From a virus: a DNA stretch of 31,961 nt. Position numbers and translations under genes: made by a program. The stretch's first letter is position 1; each line of letters begins with the position of its first letter. The notes beneath the pieces are model-generated. The model did no database searches and was not told where the DNA came from. It was given only the letters and a program-made list of their open reading frames with translations. Of the stretch, positions 1-5,565 are shown piece by piece. The stretch spans positions 1-31,961 of IMG/VR virus record IMGVR_UViG_3300048930_000441; one strand, written 5' to 3'.

Positions 1-37
1 CGCGCCTCGCCCGGGTGGGTGAGACAACGCGCCGCAG

Positions 38-235
38 TTACTGGTCGAGGGTCGGAGGCCGGCGGAAGAAGGCGGCCACGAGCAGCGGGATCAGGACGAG
101 CAGGCCCAGGAGGGCGCCGAGGGTGGCCCAGAGGATCGGGCCGCCGCGCAGGCGGGACTCACTCGCCACGCCGGCCGCGAGGCCCGCAGCGATCCCGCGG
201 ATGATGAGCTGATAGACGAATTCTTCCGTGGTCAC
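38..235 (-). CDS. Small two-helix membrane protein coupled to the repressor
   Basis: This 65-residue protein begins with GTG at 235, whose last two bases are part of the repressor's TGA stop (GTGA overlap), so it is very probably translated from the repressor message. It has a short N-terminal stretch (EEFVYQ), a first apolar segment at about residues 9-23, a charged turn with Arg residues, and a strong membrane helix at about residues 32-57, followed by a basic tail. It would sit in the inner membrane. The longer reading frame in which it lies, extending to 466, is only the shadow of the repressor. I do not recognise the family. Co-expression with a repressor in the lysogen suggests a role in the lysogen, for example superinfection exclusion, but that is inference. 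Confidence 0.6.
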   Translation of the reverse strand: MTTEEFVYQLIIRGIAAGLAAGVASESRLRGGPILWATLGALLGLLVLIPLLVAAFFRRPPTLDQ

Positions 236-642
236 GGCCGGGCGCGGAAGCTGGCAAAGACCGTCAGCTCGCGCAGGAGGGCCGACCTGGCGGCGGGATC
301 GTCCATGGCGGCCACGATGCCGCCAATCTCTGCCAGCGCGCTGGAGAGGCCATAGGGAGCCTTCGGGCCCACGCCGGACACGACCCACTCCGGGTTGTAG
401 TCGGCGATCCGGCAGAGCGCGAAGAAGTGGTCGAGCTTCAGGTCGCGGACGGCGCCGGACTTCCACTGCGCCAGGGCCGAGTCCTTGATGCCGATGGCGG
501 TGGCGACGGCGGTGTAGGTGCCGAGGATGTCGCGGGCGGCGTCGATTACTTCCACCAATCGGGCGGTGCGGGCGTCGGGCGGGACCGACCTACGGCGGGC
601 AGCTGTCATGTCCACGACGCTACCCATCACGCCCCGCAGCAT
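232..642 (-). CDS. CI-like phage repressor, helix-turn-helix
   Basis: This gene is divergent from the Cro-like gene at 705, the standard immunity-region arrangement. The protein (136 residues from ATG at 642) has a helix-turn-helix at about residues 41-62: the segment YTAVATAIGIKDSALAQW has the usual small residue and Gly at the turn and a recognition helix ending in QW. The region after it (WVVSGVGPKAPYG) is typical of short phage repressors. There is no LexA-like peptidase domain (no Ser-Lys dyad seen), so RecA-stimulated self-cleavage is not expected. A second start at 609 (Met12, MTAARRR) is plausible: it would leave room for a leader, because the operator ends only some 15 bases from the first ATG. 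It would repress the early promoter through the inverted repeat at 657-685. Confidence 0.72.
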   Translation of the reverse strand: MLRGVMGSVVDMTAARRRSVPPDARTARLVEVIDAARDILGTYTAVATAIGIKDSALAQWKSGAVRDLKLDHFFALCRIADYNPEWVVSGVGPKAPYGLSSALAEIGGIVAAMDDPAARSALLRELTVFASFRARP

Positions 643-656
643 CCTGAAGGTTGATC

Positions 657-685
657 CTTAGCATGGTGTTGACTGCCATCCTAAG
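657..685. promoter_or_regulatory. Operator-like inverted repeat between repressor and cro
   Basis: The arms CTTAGCATGG (657-666) and CCATCCTAAG (676-685) are reverse complements at 9 of 10 positions, separated by 9 bases. The spacer contains TTGACT (669-674), a good -35 box for rightward transcription toward the Cro-like gene. A weak -10 (TGTACG, 691-696, spacing 16) follows. ATCCT(T/A)AGCATG also recurs as a direct repeat at 654 and 678, and a shorter ATCCTGA lies at 641. A repressor on this dyad would block the rightward promoter. Which protein binds is inferred from position only. Confidence 0.6.
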
Positions 686-704
686 CATGCTGTACGGTGC
701 GCGC

Positions 705-902
705 ATGCAGATCGAGGACGTAATCCGGCACTTCGGCGGGCGGGCGCAGGTCGCCAAGGCCCTCGGGTTGACCGATTCCGCGGTGTACCAGTGGCGCAAG
801 CGGGTGCCTCTGCTTCGGCAGATGCAGCTCGAGGCGATCACGGATGGCGCGCTGCGGGTCGAGGAAATTCCGATCCCGAAGCGTGCCGACGAAGCGGCGT
901 AA
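705..902 (+). CDS. Cro-like / YdaS-like DNA-binding regulator
   Basis: I take ATG at 705 as the start, giving 65 residues. The upstream extension of this frame to 651 would be read from the operator DNA itself. Residues 8-32 form a helix-turn-helix of the Cro/YdaS type: FGGRAQVAKALGLTDSAVYQW, followed by a basic stretch RKRVP and then the TDGAL segment common in Cro-type regulators. It is the first gene of the rightward early arm and faces the repressor. Its recognition region resembles that of the repressor (TDSAVYQW versus KDSALAQW), so the two may share operators. A terminator at 906-935 follows within a few bases, so early genes beyond it may depend on read-through or another promoter. 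Confidence 0.75.
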   Translation: MQIEDVIRHFGGRAQVAKALGLTDSAVYQWRKRVPLLRQMQLEAITDGALRVEEIPIPKRADEAA

Positions 903-905
903 CAC

Positions 906-935
906 GGGCTGATCCCTCCCGGGTCGGCCCTTTTT
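906..935 (+). terminator. Rho-independent terminator after the Cro-like gene
   Basis: GGGCTGA (906-912) pairs with TCGGCCC (924-930), with one G-U pair and an 11-base loop, and is followed directly by TTTTT (931-935). It lies 3 bases after the stop codon of the Cro-like gene. Position and T-run fit an intrinsic terminator that could separate the regulator from the rest of the early arm. Confidence 0.65.
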
Positions 936-958
936 CGTTGTGGTTGGACGGGCCGGCG

Positions 959-981
959 GCCCATTCCTACCACGAATGGGC
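959..981 (+). promoter_or_regulatory. Perfect 8-bp stem-loop abutting a ribosome binding site
   Basis: GCCCATTC (959-966) and GAATGGGC (974-981) are exact reverse complements around a 7-base loop. The next base begins AGGGAGAAGG (982-991), the ribosome binding site of the gene at 995. It can be an RNA hairpin affecting translation or a DNA operator. No function is shown by the sequence. Confidence 0.4.
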
Positions 982-994
982 AGGGAGAAGGGCT

Positions 995-1210
995 GTGGAT
1001 GACGTAATCCGGCGGGCCGTGCGGATCGACAGCGAGGGCGTGTGTTCGCTCCGGCCATTCGTGGACTTCCGCGAGCCGGGCCGGCAGCTGCCGCCGCTGC
1101 CCAGCGTGGTGCGGGCCGTGCAGAAACCGGCGCCGCCCGAGCGGATGCCGGAGTTCCTGCGGAAGCGACTGCCGTCGCTGGTCTGGATTGAGCCGGCGGG
1201 AGAGGCGTGA
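995..1210 (+). CDS. Small early protein of unknown function
   Basis: The start is GTG at 995, chosen because AGGGAGAAGG lies 3-12 bases upstream; the frame stays open further back to 791, but that part only overlaps the Cro-like gene and its terminator. The product is 71 residues, proline- and arginine-rich (RQLPPLP, QKPAPPERMP), with no membrane segment or recognised motif. Codons end mostly in G or C, like the neighbouring real genes. It is the first gene after the early terminator. Confidence 0.5.
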   Translation: MDDVIRRAVRIDSEGVCSLRPFVDFREPGRQLPPLPSVVRAVQKPAPPERMPEFLRKRLPSLVWIEPAGEA

Positions 1211-1471
1211 CGAGTGACGTGACGTGACGAGGGTGGCCGGGCCTATGGCCTGGGGAATACGGCGAGCGGGTAACGCGGGCGCCCCACCGACACAGCCACT
1301 ACCCGGGGACATCCCAGAGTGGCAGCGCCAGAGCGAAAGAGGTGGGCGCGGGGAGTGCTGGAACTACCCAGTACAAGCACCTCAAGCCGGGAGCGTAGTT
1401 GCACCCCGGTGTCCGGCCTCTGCAGGGCTCTGTCGGGTTCTGAGGCGGGCTAGCTCGAGCACTCCGACCGT
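1211..1471. other. Early intergenic region without a convincing gene
   Basis: Between the stop at 1210 and the small ORF at 1472 no reading frame shows the strong G/C bias at third codon positions seen in the real genes. A frame open from 1224 to 1535 exists but has mixed third positions and no motif. The left edge has TGACG repeated four times (1208-1230), and GCTCGAGC, an 8-bp palindrome, lies at 1453-1460. The region could hold a promoter, an untranslated leader or an origin feeding the helicase gene. Confidence 0.4.
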
Positions 1472-1606
1472 GTGGCCGGGGAGTTTGAGCTATGCCCGAC
1501 ATGCGGGGTATCGGGTTCTGGGGCTTGGGTCTTAACCACTAGGTGGATACTGGTAACCACTAGATGGATAGGGGGAACCACTAGGTGGACGGGTGCGACC
1601 GCGTGA
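1472..1606 (+). CDS. Possible small CPTC protein with TTRW repeats, coupled to the helicase
   Basis: A 44-residue frame opens with GTG at 1472 and ends with TGA at 1604-1606, sharing its A with the ATG of the helicase (TGATG). It reads ELCPTCG, a zinc-knuckle half site, and then three copies of TTRW spaced 7 residues apart (TTRWILV, TTRWIGG, TTRWTGA), encoded by the 21-bp repeats. The stop/start overlap matches the coupling used throughout this phage, which argues that it is real. Against it: no clear Shine-Dalgarno before the GTG, and the repeats may exist for DNA binding. Unknown function. Confidence 0.4.
   Translation: MAGEFELCPTCGVSGSGAWVLTTRWILVTTRWIGGTTRWTGATA
1534..1591. repeat. Three 21-bp-spaced dyad repeats (iteron- or operator-like)
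   Basis: AACCACTAGGTGGATA occurs at 1534-1549, AACCACTAGATGGATA at 1555-1570 and AACCACTAGGTGGACG at 1576-1591: 13-16 of 16 bases shared, with a constant 21-base period, i.e. two helical turns. Each contains CCAC-TAG-GTGG (CCAC-TAG-ATGG in the middle copy), a small dyad. Three equally phased sites ahead of the helicase look like binding sites for a regulator or a replication initiator. They also encode the TTRW repeat of the small ORF at 1472. Confidence 0.65.
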
Positions 1607-3129
1607 TGGACGACCACGGTGTGGACGCGACCGCAGGGCGGACGGGGCTGACCCTCCGGCCGTACCAGTCGGCGGCGATTGCGGCGGTGACCGCGTCGCT
1701 GGCGGCTGGGCGGCGGCCGATCCTGCTGGCGCCGACGGGTGCCGGCAAGACGGTGCTCGCGGTGGCGCTGATGGTGGCGGCGCGGAACGCCGGGCGGCGG
1801 TCGCTGTTCATCGCGCCGCGGCGGGAGCTGGTGCTCCAGACGGTGGAGAAGCTGAAGGCGGCCGGCCTGCAGGCGGGGATCGTGATGGCCGGCGAGGCGC
1901 CGAGCCTGTACGCGCCGGTGCAGGTGGCGTCGATCCAGACGCTGCACGCCCGGCTGAAGCGGTCGCCGGCCGCGGCGCCGCGTGCCGACCTGGTGATCGT
2001 CGACGAGGCGCACCTGTCGATTGCGCCGTCGAGCCTGCAGGTGCTCGAGCAGTACCGGGACGCGTGGGTGGTGGGGCTGACGGCGACGCCGGCCCGCGGC
2101 GACGGACGGGCGCTGGGGCTGATCTACGACGAGATCGCGCCGGTGGCCTCGGTGGCGGAACTGACGGAGCAGGGCTACCTGTGCCCGGCGATCTACTACG
2201 CGCCGAGCAAGCCGGACCTGTCCGAAGTGCGGGTGCGGGCCGGTGACTACGCGCCCGACCAGCTGGAGCGGGTGATGAGCGCGCCGCAGCTGGTGGGCGA
2301 CATCGTGCAGCACTGGCACAAGCTGGCATCGGGCCGGCGCACGGTGGTGTTCGCGTCGGGCATCGAGCACTCCCAGTTCCTCTGCAACGCCTTCAACGAG
2401 AGCGGTGTGCGGGCCGAGCACGTTGACGCGGCGACGCCGGCCGCGGCCCGGGATGCTGTCTTCGACCGGTTTCGGTCGGGCGCGACGCAGGTACTGACCA
2501 ACTGTTTCCTGGCCTCCTACGGCTTCGACCTGCCCGACCTGTCGTGCGTGGTGCTGGCCCGGCCGACGAAGTCGCTGGTGCTCTACCTGCAGATGGTGGG
2601 GCGGGCGCTGCGGGCGGCGCCGGGCAAGACGGACGCCTTGATCCTCGATCACTCCGGGGCGGTGGACCTGCACGGGTTCGCGGATGAACTGCGGCCGTGG
2701 TCCCTGGACGGCGACGAGACGGTGCAGGAGCGGCACGAGCGGCTGAAGAAGGCCGACCCGCAGGCGAGCCGGGAGCAGAAGGCGCGGACGTGCGGTGACT
2801 GCCGGCACGTCTTCCGGGGTTCGCTGGCCTGCCCGAAGTGTGGCTGGCAGGTGCCGCGGCCGGCGAAGGCGGTGGAAGTCCTCGACGGCGAACTCGAGCG
2901 CCGCAACGGTGCGGCGCGGCTCGAGCAGCGCGCCCTGTTCGCGGAACTGCGGATGTACGGCTTCAGTCGGGGCTACAAGCCCGGCTGGGCGGCGCACCAG
3001 TTCAGCAAGCTGTTCGGCCGCTTCCCGCCGTGGGACTGGAACAACGACCAGATGCGGGTGCCGACGGCGACGACGGCCGGGAAGGTGAAGTACCTGCAGA
3101 TCCGTGCGGCGAAGGAGCGGGCGGCATGA
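1606..3129 (+). CDS. Superfamily 2 DEAD/DEAH-box helicase with zinc cluster
   Basis: This is an ATP-dependent DNA or RNA helicase of the phage early region, acting in the cytoplasm, probably in replication or recombination. From ATG 1606 (507 residues): LTLRPYQ near the N-terminus (Q motif-like), Walker A APTGAGKT at about 41-48, DEAH at about 131-134, TATPAR (motif III) near 158, and QMVGRALR (motif VI, arginine fingers) near 328. A four-cysteine cluster CGDC...CPKC at about 395-412 suggests zinc binding, and a basic C-terminal tail follows. I chose ATG 1606 because it overlaps the preceding TGA; GTG 1585, 7 codons upstream, is possible. It overlaps the next gene by ATGA. It is the only replication-type enzyme in the window, so the phage probably uses host polymerase. 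Confidence 0.88.
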   Translation: MDDHGVDATAGRTGLTLRPYQSAAIAAVTASLAAGRRPILLAPTGAGKTVLAVALMVAARNAGRRSLFIAPRRELVLQTVEKLKAAGLQAGIVMAGEAPSLYAPVQVASIQTLHARLKRSPAAAPRADLVIVDEAHLSIAPSSLQVLEQYRDAWVVGLTATPARGDGRALGLIYDEIAPVASVAELTEQGYLCPAIYYAPSKPDLSEVRVRAGDYAPDQLERVMSAPQLVGDIVQHWHKLASGRRTVVFASGIEHSQFLCNAFNESGVRAEHVDAATPAAARDAVFDRFRSGATQVLTNCFLASYGFDLPDLSCVVLARPTKSLVLYLQMVGRALRAAPGKTDALILDHSGAVDLHGFADELRPWSLDGDETVQERHERLKKADPQASREQKARTCGDCRHVFRGSLACPKCGWQVPRPAKAVEVLDGELERRNGAARLEQRALFAELRMYGFSRGYKPGWAAHQFSKLFGRFPPWDWNNDQMRVPTATTAGKVKYLQIRAAKERAA

Positions 3130-3320
3130 GGGACCAGGTGACCCAGCTGCACGCGGCGGCCGAGGGCGTGCAGGAGTGCATCGAGGCGCTGATGCGGGTG
3201 CGGTCGAGCACCAGGCAGCGGCGGGCGGCGGAAAAGCTGTGGTGGGAGCTGATGAATCGGGCGGGCGCGGAACTGGTGAAGCGGGCGGACTCGGTGCTGG
3301 GCGATGACTGCCGTCAGTGA
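3126..3320 (+). CDS. Small helical early protein, unknown
   Basis: A 64-residue protein starting at ATG 3126, overlapping the helicase stop by 4 bases. It is predicted mostly helical, with alternating charged and apolar residues, and has the basic stretch RSSTRQRRAAEKLWW in the middle. No known motif is seen. Its coupling to the helicase suggests an accessory or nucleic-acid-binding role, which is inference. It overlaps the next gene by 17 bases. Confidence 0.55.
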   Translation: MRDQVTQLHAAAEGVQECIEALMRVRSSTRQRRAAEKLWWELMNRAGAELVKRADSVLGDDCRQ

Positions 3321-3513
3321 CACAACCTGGAAGCGCGCCTCGCCGTACCACGTCGAGAGCGAATGCGGGCGCTGGTCGATCAGCAAGTCGTTTCCGTTCG
3401 GTCCCGAGGGCGGCCCGCGCTACACGCTCTGGGAGCGGAAGACGAGCGAGCGGCCGGCGAAGCTGATCCGCGTGTTCCTGACGTTCGACGAGGCGAAGGA
3501 GGCGGCGCGGTGA
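3304..3513 (+). CDS. Small early protein, unknown
   Basis: The 69-residue product starts at ATG 3304 inside the end of the previous gene. The sequence reads like a compact beta-rich domain: GRWSISKSF, then PRYTLWERKT, and a helical end TFDEAKEAAR. Short proteins of this look are common in phage early regions and are mostly unassigned. Its stop overlaps the next GTG start (GTGA). No cysteine pairs or membrane segments. Confidence 0.55.
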   Translation: MTAVSDTTWKRASPYHVESECGRWSISKSFPFGPEGGPRYTLWERKTSERPAKLIRVFLTFDEAKEAAR

Positions 3514-3647
3514 AATGCGCGAAGCCGGGCTGCAAGGCCGTGCCGAATCCCGGCAAGCAGTACTGCGGGAAGCATCGCGGGCATGGGTGGAACAGCAACT
3601 TCCGGCTGTTCAGCGCGAAGGACAAGCCGACACGGAGGCCGAAATGA
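3510..3647 (+). CDS. Very small zinc-finger protein
   Basis: This gene is 45 codons, with GTG 3510 overlapping the previous stop and its own TGA overlapping the next ATG at 3644. Four metal ligands are evident: Cys3, Cys8, Cys19 and His22 (KCAKPGCK ... YCGKH), the spacing of a small treble-clef or ribbon finger. The rest is basic and ends KPTRRPK, which suits nucleic-acid binding. It is too short and basic to be an enzyme. Overlap at both ends strongly supports its being translated. Confidence 0.6.
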   Translation: MKCAKPGCKAVPNPGKQYCGKHRGHGWNSNFRLFSAKDKPTRRPK

Positions 3648-4000
3648 CGTACGCAAGGAACGTGCTGTTGTGGCTGCGCGGCTGGGCGCGGTTCGACGAG
3701 ATCAGCTTCAAGCCCGGCTGGTCGGCCAAGTCGATCCGGTGGTGGCTGCTCTACGGGCTCGACATCGGCGCGAACGTCGTGCTGCTCGCGGGCCAGGTGG
3801 AGACGATCAGCCGCCACGCGCAGGACCATCGCAGCGGGAAGGTGTGGGACTTCCTGCTCGACATCCTCGAGAAGTTCGACGCGGACCACGGCCCGCGCTC
3901 CGGTGGCCCGCTGTGGGATTCGGAACTGCCGCCGAAGTGGCAGCGGATCGCGGTGCCGCTGCTCTGGCTGGGAGGTGCGCTATGGCTCGCCGCAAGCTGA
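3644..4000 (+). CDS. Early protein with a C-terminal hydrophobic segment, unknown
   Basis: 118 residues from ATG 3644, overlapping the previous stop (ATGA). Apolar stretches lie at about residues 30-50 (IRWWLLYGLDIGANVVLL) and at the C-terminus (VPLLWLGGALWLAAS), so membrane association is possible, although the middle is charged. The frame extends upstream to 3515 but that part overlaps the zinc-finger gene and is not used. Related small phage proteins with WWLLYGLDIGANVLL-type motifs exist, but I know of no function. Confidence 0.6.
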   Translation: MTYARNVLLWLRGWARFDEISFKPGWSAKSIRWWLLYGLDIGANVVLLAGQVETISRHAQDHRSGKVWDFLLDILEKFDADHGPRSGGPLWDSELPPKWQRIAVPLLWLGGALWLAAS

Positions 4001-4176
4001 CCGACGACGACGTGCGGAAGATGGGGGAGGACCGGCAATGCGGTATCAGCTACCGGGCACTGGCAAGGCGTTACGGGGTGTCCGTGTTCGGCGCTCACTA
4101 CGCCGTCCACGTCCGGCTGCCGCGGCTGGCGGGCCTGACGGTGCAGCAGATCGCGCAGCAGTGGCTGGCGCGGTAA
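3982..4176 (+). CDS. Small helix-turn-helix protein
   Basis: 64 residues from ATG 3982, overlapping the preceding gene by 19 bases. The N-terminus MARRKLTDDDVRKM and the following ISYRALARRYGVSVFGAHYAV form a resolvase/sigma-type helix-turn-helix (LTDDDVR...GISYRALARRYGVS). Such one-domain proteins in phage early operons bind DNA, either as regulators or as recruitment factors. No other domain is present. It overlaps the nuclease gene by 16 bases. Confidence 0.6.
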   Translation: MARRKLTDDDVRKMGEDRQCGISYRALARRYGVSVFGAHYAVHVRLPRLAGLTVQQIAQQWLAR

Positions 4177-4556
4177 CCAAGAAACGGGGGAGCAGATGGA
4201 CGGAGGAACTGTGTCGGCAGATCGAGTTGGCGGGGCTGCCGGAGCCGGTGCTGGAGCATCGCTTCACCAAGGCCCGGCGCTGGAGGATCGACGTGTCCTA
4301 CCCTGGCCAGCTGGTCGGGATCGAAGTCGACGGAGGGCTGTGGGTGCGCGGTCGACACCTGCGCCCGCTCGGCTACCGGAAGGACTGCGAGAAGTTCGCG
4401 GAGGCGGCAGTGCTGGGCTGGCGGCTGATCCGCGTGGTGCCGGAGCAGATCAGGGACGGTTCCGCCCTGCGCTGGCTGACTGGGCTCCTACGTGGCGCAC
4501 CTGGGTCGCCTGTGCCGCCATCCTCGCCGTCGTCCTCGCGCCGTGGGCGGCTCTGA
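4161..4556 (+). CDS. VSR/DUF559-type endonuclease-like protein
   Basis: From GTG 4161 the product is 131 residues. The core RRWRIDVSYP...LVGIEVDGG matches the PD-(D/E)xK nuclease arrangement of the DUF559/VSR group, with D in RIDVSYP and E in IEVDGG as metal ligands, followed by GYRKDCEKFAEAAVLGWRLIRV, the family's usual end. A role in recombination or DNA processing during replication is likely. The last about 20 residues (from GAPGSP, Ser/Pro/Arg-rich) look unlike a folded domain and lie over the better-looking membrane ORF in another frame, so the functional part probably ends near residue 111. The upstream frame to 3903 is a shadow. Confidence 0.7.
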   Translation: MAGAVTKKRGSRWTEELCRQIELAGLPEPVLEHRFTKARRWRIDVSYPGQLVGIEVDGGLWVRGRHLRPLGYRKDCEKFAEAAVLGWRLIRVVPEQIRDGSALRWLTGLLRGAPGSPVPPSSPSSSRRGRL

Positions 4557-4579
4557 TCGGCATCGTGAGGTGGCTGTGA
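4472..4579 (+). CDS. Possible membrane microprotein with a non-standard start
   Basis: Overlapping the 3' end of the nuclease gene, this frame encodes a strongly apolar helix (WVACAAILAVVLAPWAALIGI) flanked by Trp and Arg, and its TGA (4577-4579) overlaps the GTG start at 4576 of the next gene. No ATG, GTG or TTG lies close before the helix; CTG at 4472 (35 residues) is the nearest candidate. The overlap and the clean membrane profile suggest a real gene, while the lack of a normal start counts against it. Confidence 0.3.
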   Translation: MADWAPTWRTWVACAAILAVVLAPWAALIGIVRWL

Positions 4580-4812
4580 ACGTCCGCGCAGCAGCACGCA
4601 AGGCCGGCCTCAGCCCGCGGACGATCTACGCCCGGATGGAGGGCGGCATGACCCTCGAGCAGGCCCTCGAGGCCGTGGACCGGCGGACCCGCGAGCATCG
4701 CGGCCGGAAGCCCGTCTCCCGCGGCTACGTCTCGAGCCCGGAGGAATGGCGCGACGAGAAGAACGTGCCGCTGCGTAACCAGCTGCTGCGCTCGTGGGTG
4801 ACGCTGCTGTGA
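4576..4812 (+). CDS. Small helix-turn-helix early protein
   Basis: 78 residues from GTG 4576 (GTGA overlap with the microprotein frame). GTG 4570, two codons upstream, is an alternative. The N-terminal RAAARKAGLSPRTIYARMEGGMTLEQALE is the HTH pattern of short phage and homing-enzyme-associated DNA-binding proteins that specify recognition of a site. A basic, extended C-terminus follows (RGRKPVSRGY). It overlaps the HNH gene through GTGA at 4809. Confidence 0.6.
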   Translation: MNVRAAARKAGLSPRTIYARMEGGMTLEQALEAVDRRTREHRGRKPVSRGYVSSPEEWRDEKNVPLRNQLLRSWVTLL

Positions 4813-5519
4813 GCGAGCCCGTCGTCTACGAATGCACGCTGCTGAAGTGGAAGACCATGGCCGACGGGTCATGGCGTGCGGAAATCGACTTCGGCGATCT
4901 CGGCGGTGCGCCGAAGATCATGCCGCGGGAGCGGGTGGCCGTTGCGCTGCTCGGCCCGATCATCAACGGCGAGGCCGGGGACCCGCCTGCGGGCAACCCC
5001 CCCAGCCCACCCCCGGAGCAGGACATCGGTTCACGTCGTCCCGATGTTTCCCGGCCTCGCCACCCTTATGGCGCCTCCGCCCGGGAACTGAAGCTCTCCG
5101 GCTTCTGCCGCTCGCCCGACGTGTGGCGGGCGGTGGGCACGGACGAGGAGTTTTTGCGGTGGGTGCGGACCCAGCCGTGCGCTGCGCGGAGGTTCGGCCC
5201 ATGCGAGGGAGATGTGGTTGCGGCCCATGTTCGCAGGATCGCGAATGGCGCGGGAATGGGCGTGAAGCCGAAGGATTTTTCGGCTATCCCGTTATGTCAC
5301 AGGCACCACATGTTGCAGCATCAGCACGGCGAGGAGCGGCTGGCGCCGAAGGCCCAGTGGGACGAGTGGCGCATCCAGTACGTCGAGCAGTGGGCGTGGG
5401 AATCGCTGCGGAGCCTGCTGGGCTACGAGTCCATGGGCGACGTGCCGCCGGCCGTCCTGCACGCATGGGCCGAGACGCACGGCCTCGACCGCTACCTGCC
5501 GCTGGCGTATCGGCAGTGA
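4809..5519 (+). CDS. Ref/DUF968-like HNH nuclease with an N-terminal extra domain
   Basis: 236 residues from GTG 4809. Residues 1-55 form a separate small domain (ECTLLKWKTMADGSWRAEIDF) joined by a Pro/Gly-rich linker (GDPPAGNPPSPPPEQ) to the nuclease part. The latter has CAARRFGPCEGD, AHVRR, GMGVKPKDFSAIPLCHRHH and QHQHGEE, the cysteine/histidine order of the DUF968/Ref group of HNH-type proteins. P1 Ref is a RecA-dependent endonuclease used in phage recombination. A similar role here is inferred. Last gene of the early operon; the spacer after it carries the promoter-like element. Confidence 0.68.
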   Translation: MSEPVVYECTLLKWKTMADGSWRAEIDFGDLGGAPKIMPRERVAVALLGPIINGEAGDPPAGNPPSPPPEQDIGSRRPDVSRPRHPYGASARELKLSGFCRSPDVWRAVGTDEEFLRWVRTQPCAARRFGPCEGDVVAAHVRRIANGAGMGVKPKDFSAIPLCHRHHMLQHQHGEERLAPKAQWDEWRIQYVEQWAWESLRSLLGYESMGDVPPAVLHAWAETHGLDRYLPLAYRQ

Positions 5520-5529
5520 GTCATAACGC

Positions 5530-5559
5530 TTGTCATAACGGCCGGTCGTGTGTTCGCAT
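5530..5559 (+). promoter_or_regulatory. Promoter-like element, copy A, before the packaging genes
   Basis: TTGTCA (5530-5535), 18 bases, then TCGCAT (5554-5559). The 14 bases TTGTCATAACGGCC and the final TCGCAT are shared, at identical spacing, with positions 11299-11328 (one mismatch). TCATAACG also occurs immediately upstream at 5521. A -35 box with an 18-base spacer and a weak -10 is one reading. Transcription would then start close to the ATG at 5566, giving an almost leaderless message. The alternative is a binding site for a phage late activator. Confidence 0.55.
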
Positions 5560-5565
5560 CGGCGC

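Noticed and set aside
38-466. A 142-residue membrane protein from the full minus frame
   Set aside because: Residues before 235 are an Arg/Pro-rich shadow of the repressor; the GTG at 235 in overlap with the repressor stop is the natural start.
791-994. Upstream extension of the small gene at 995
   Set aside because: It overlaps the Cro-like gene and the terminator; the GTG at 995 has a good ribosome binding site.
1450-3351. Long minus-strand frame of 633 codons opposite the helicase
   Set aside because: Shadow frame of a G+C-rich gene: composition is Arg/Pro/His-rich with no motif, while the plus strand has full helicase motifs.
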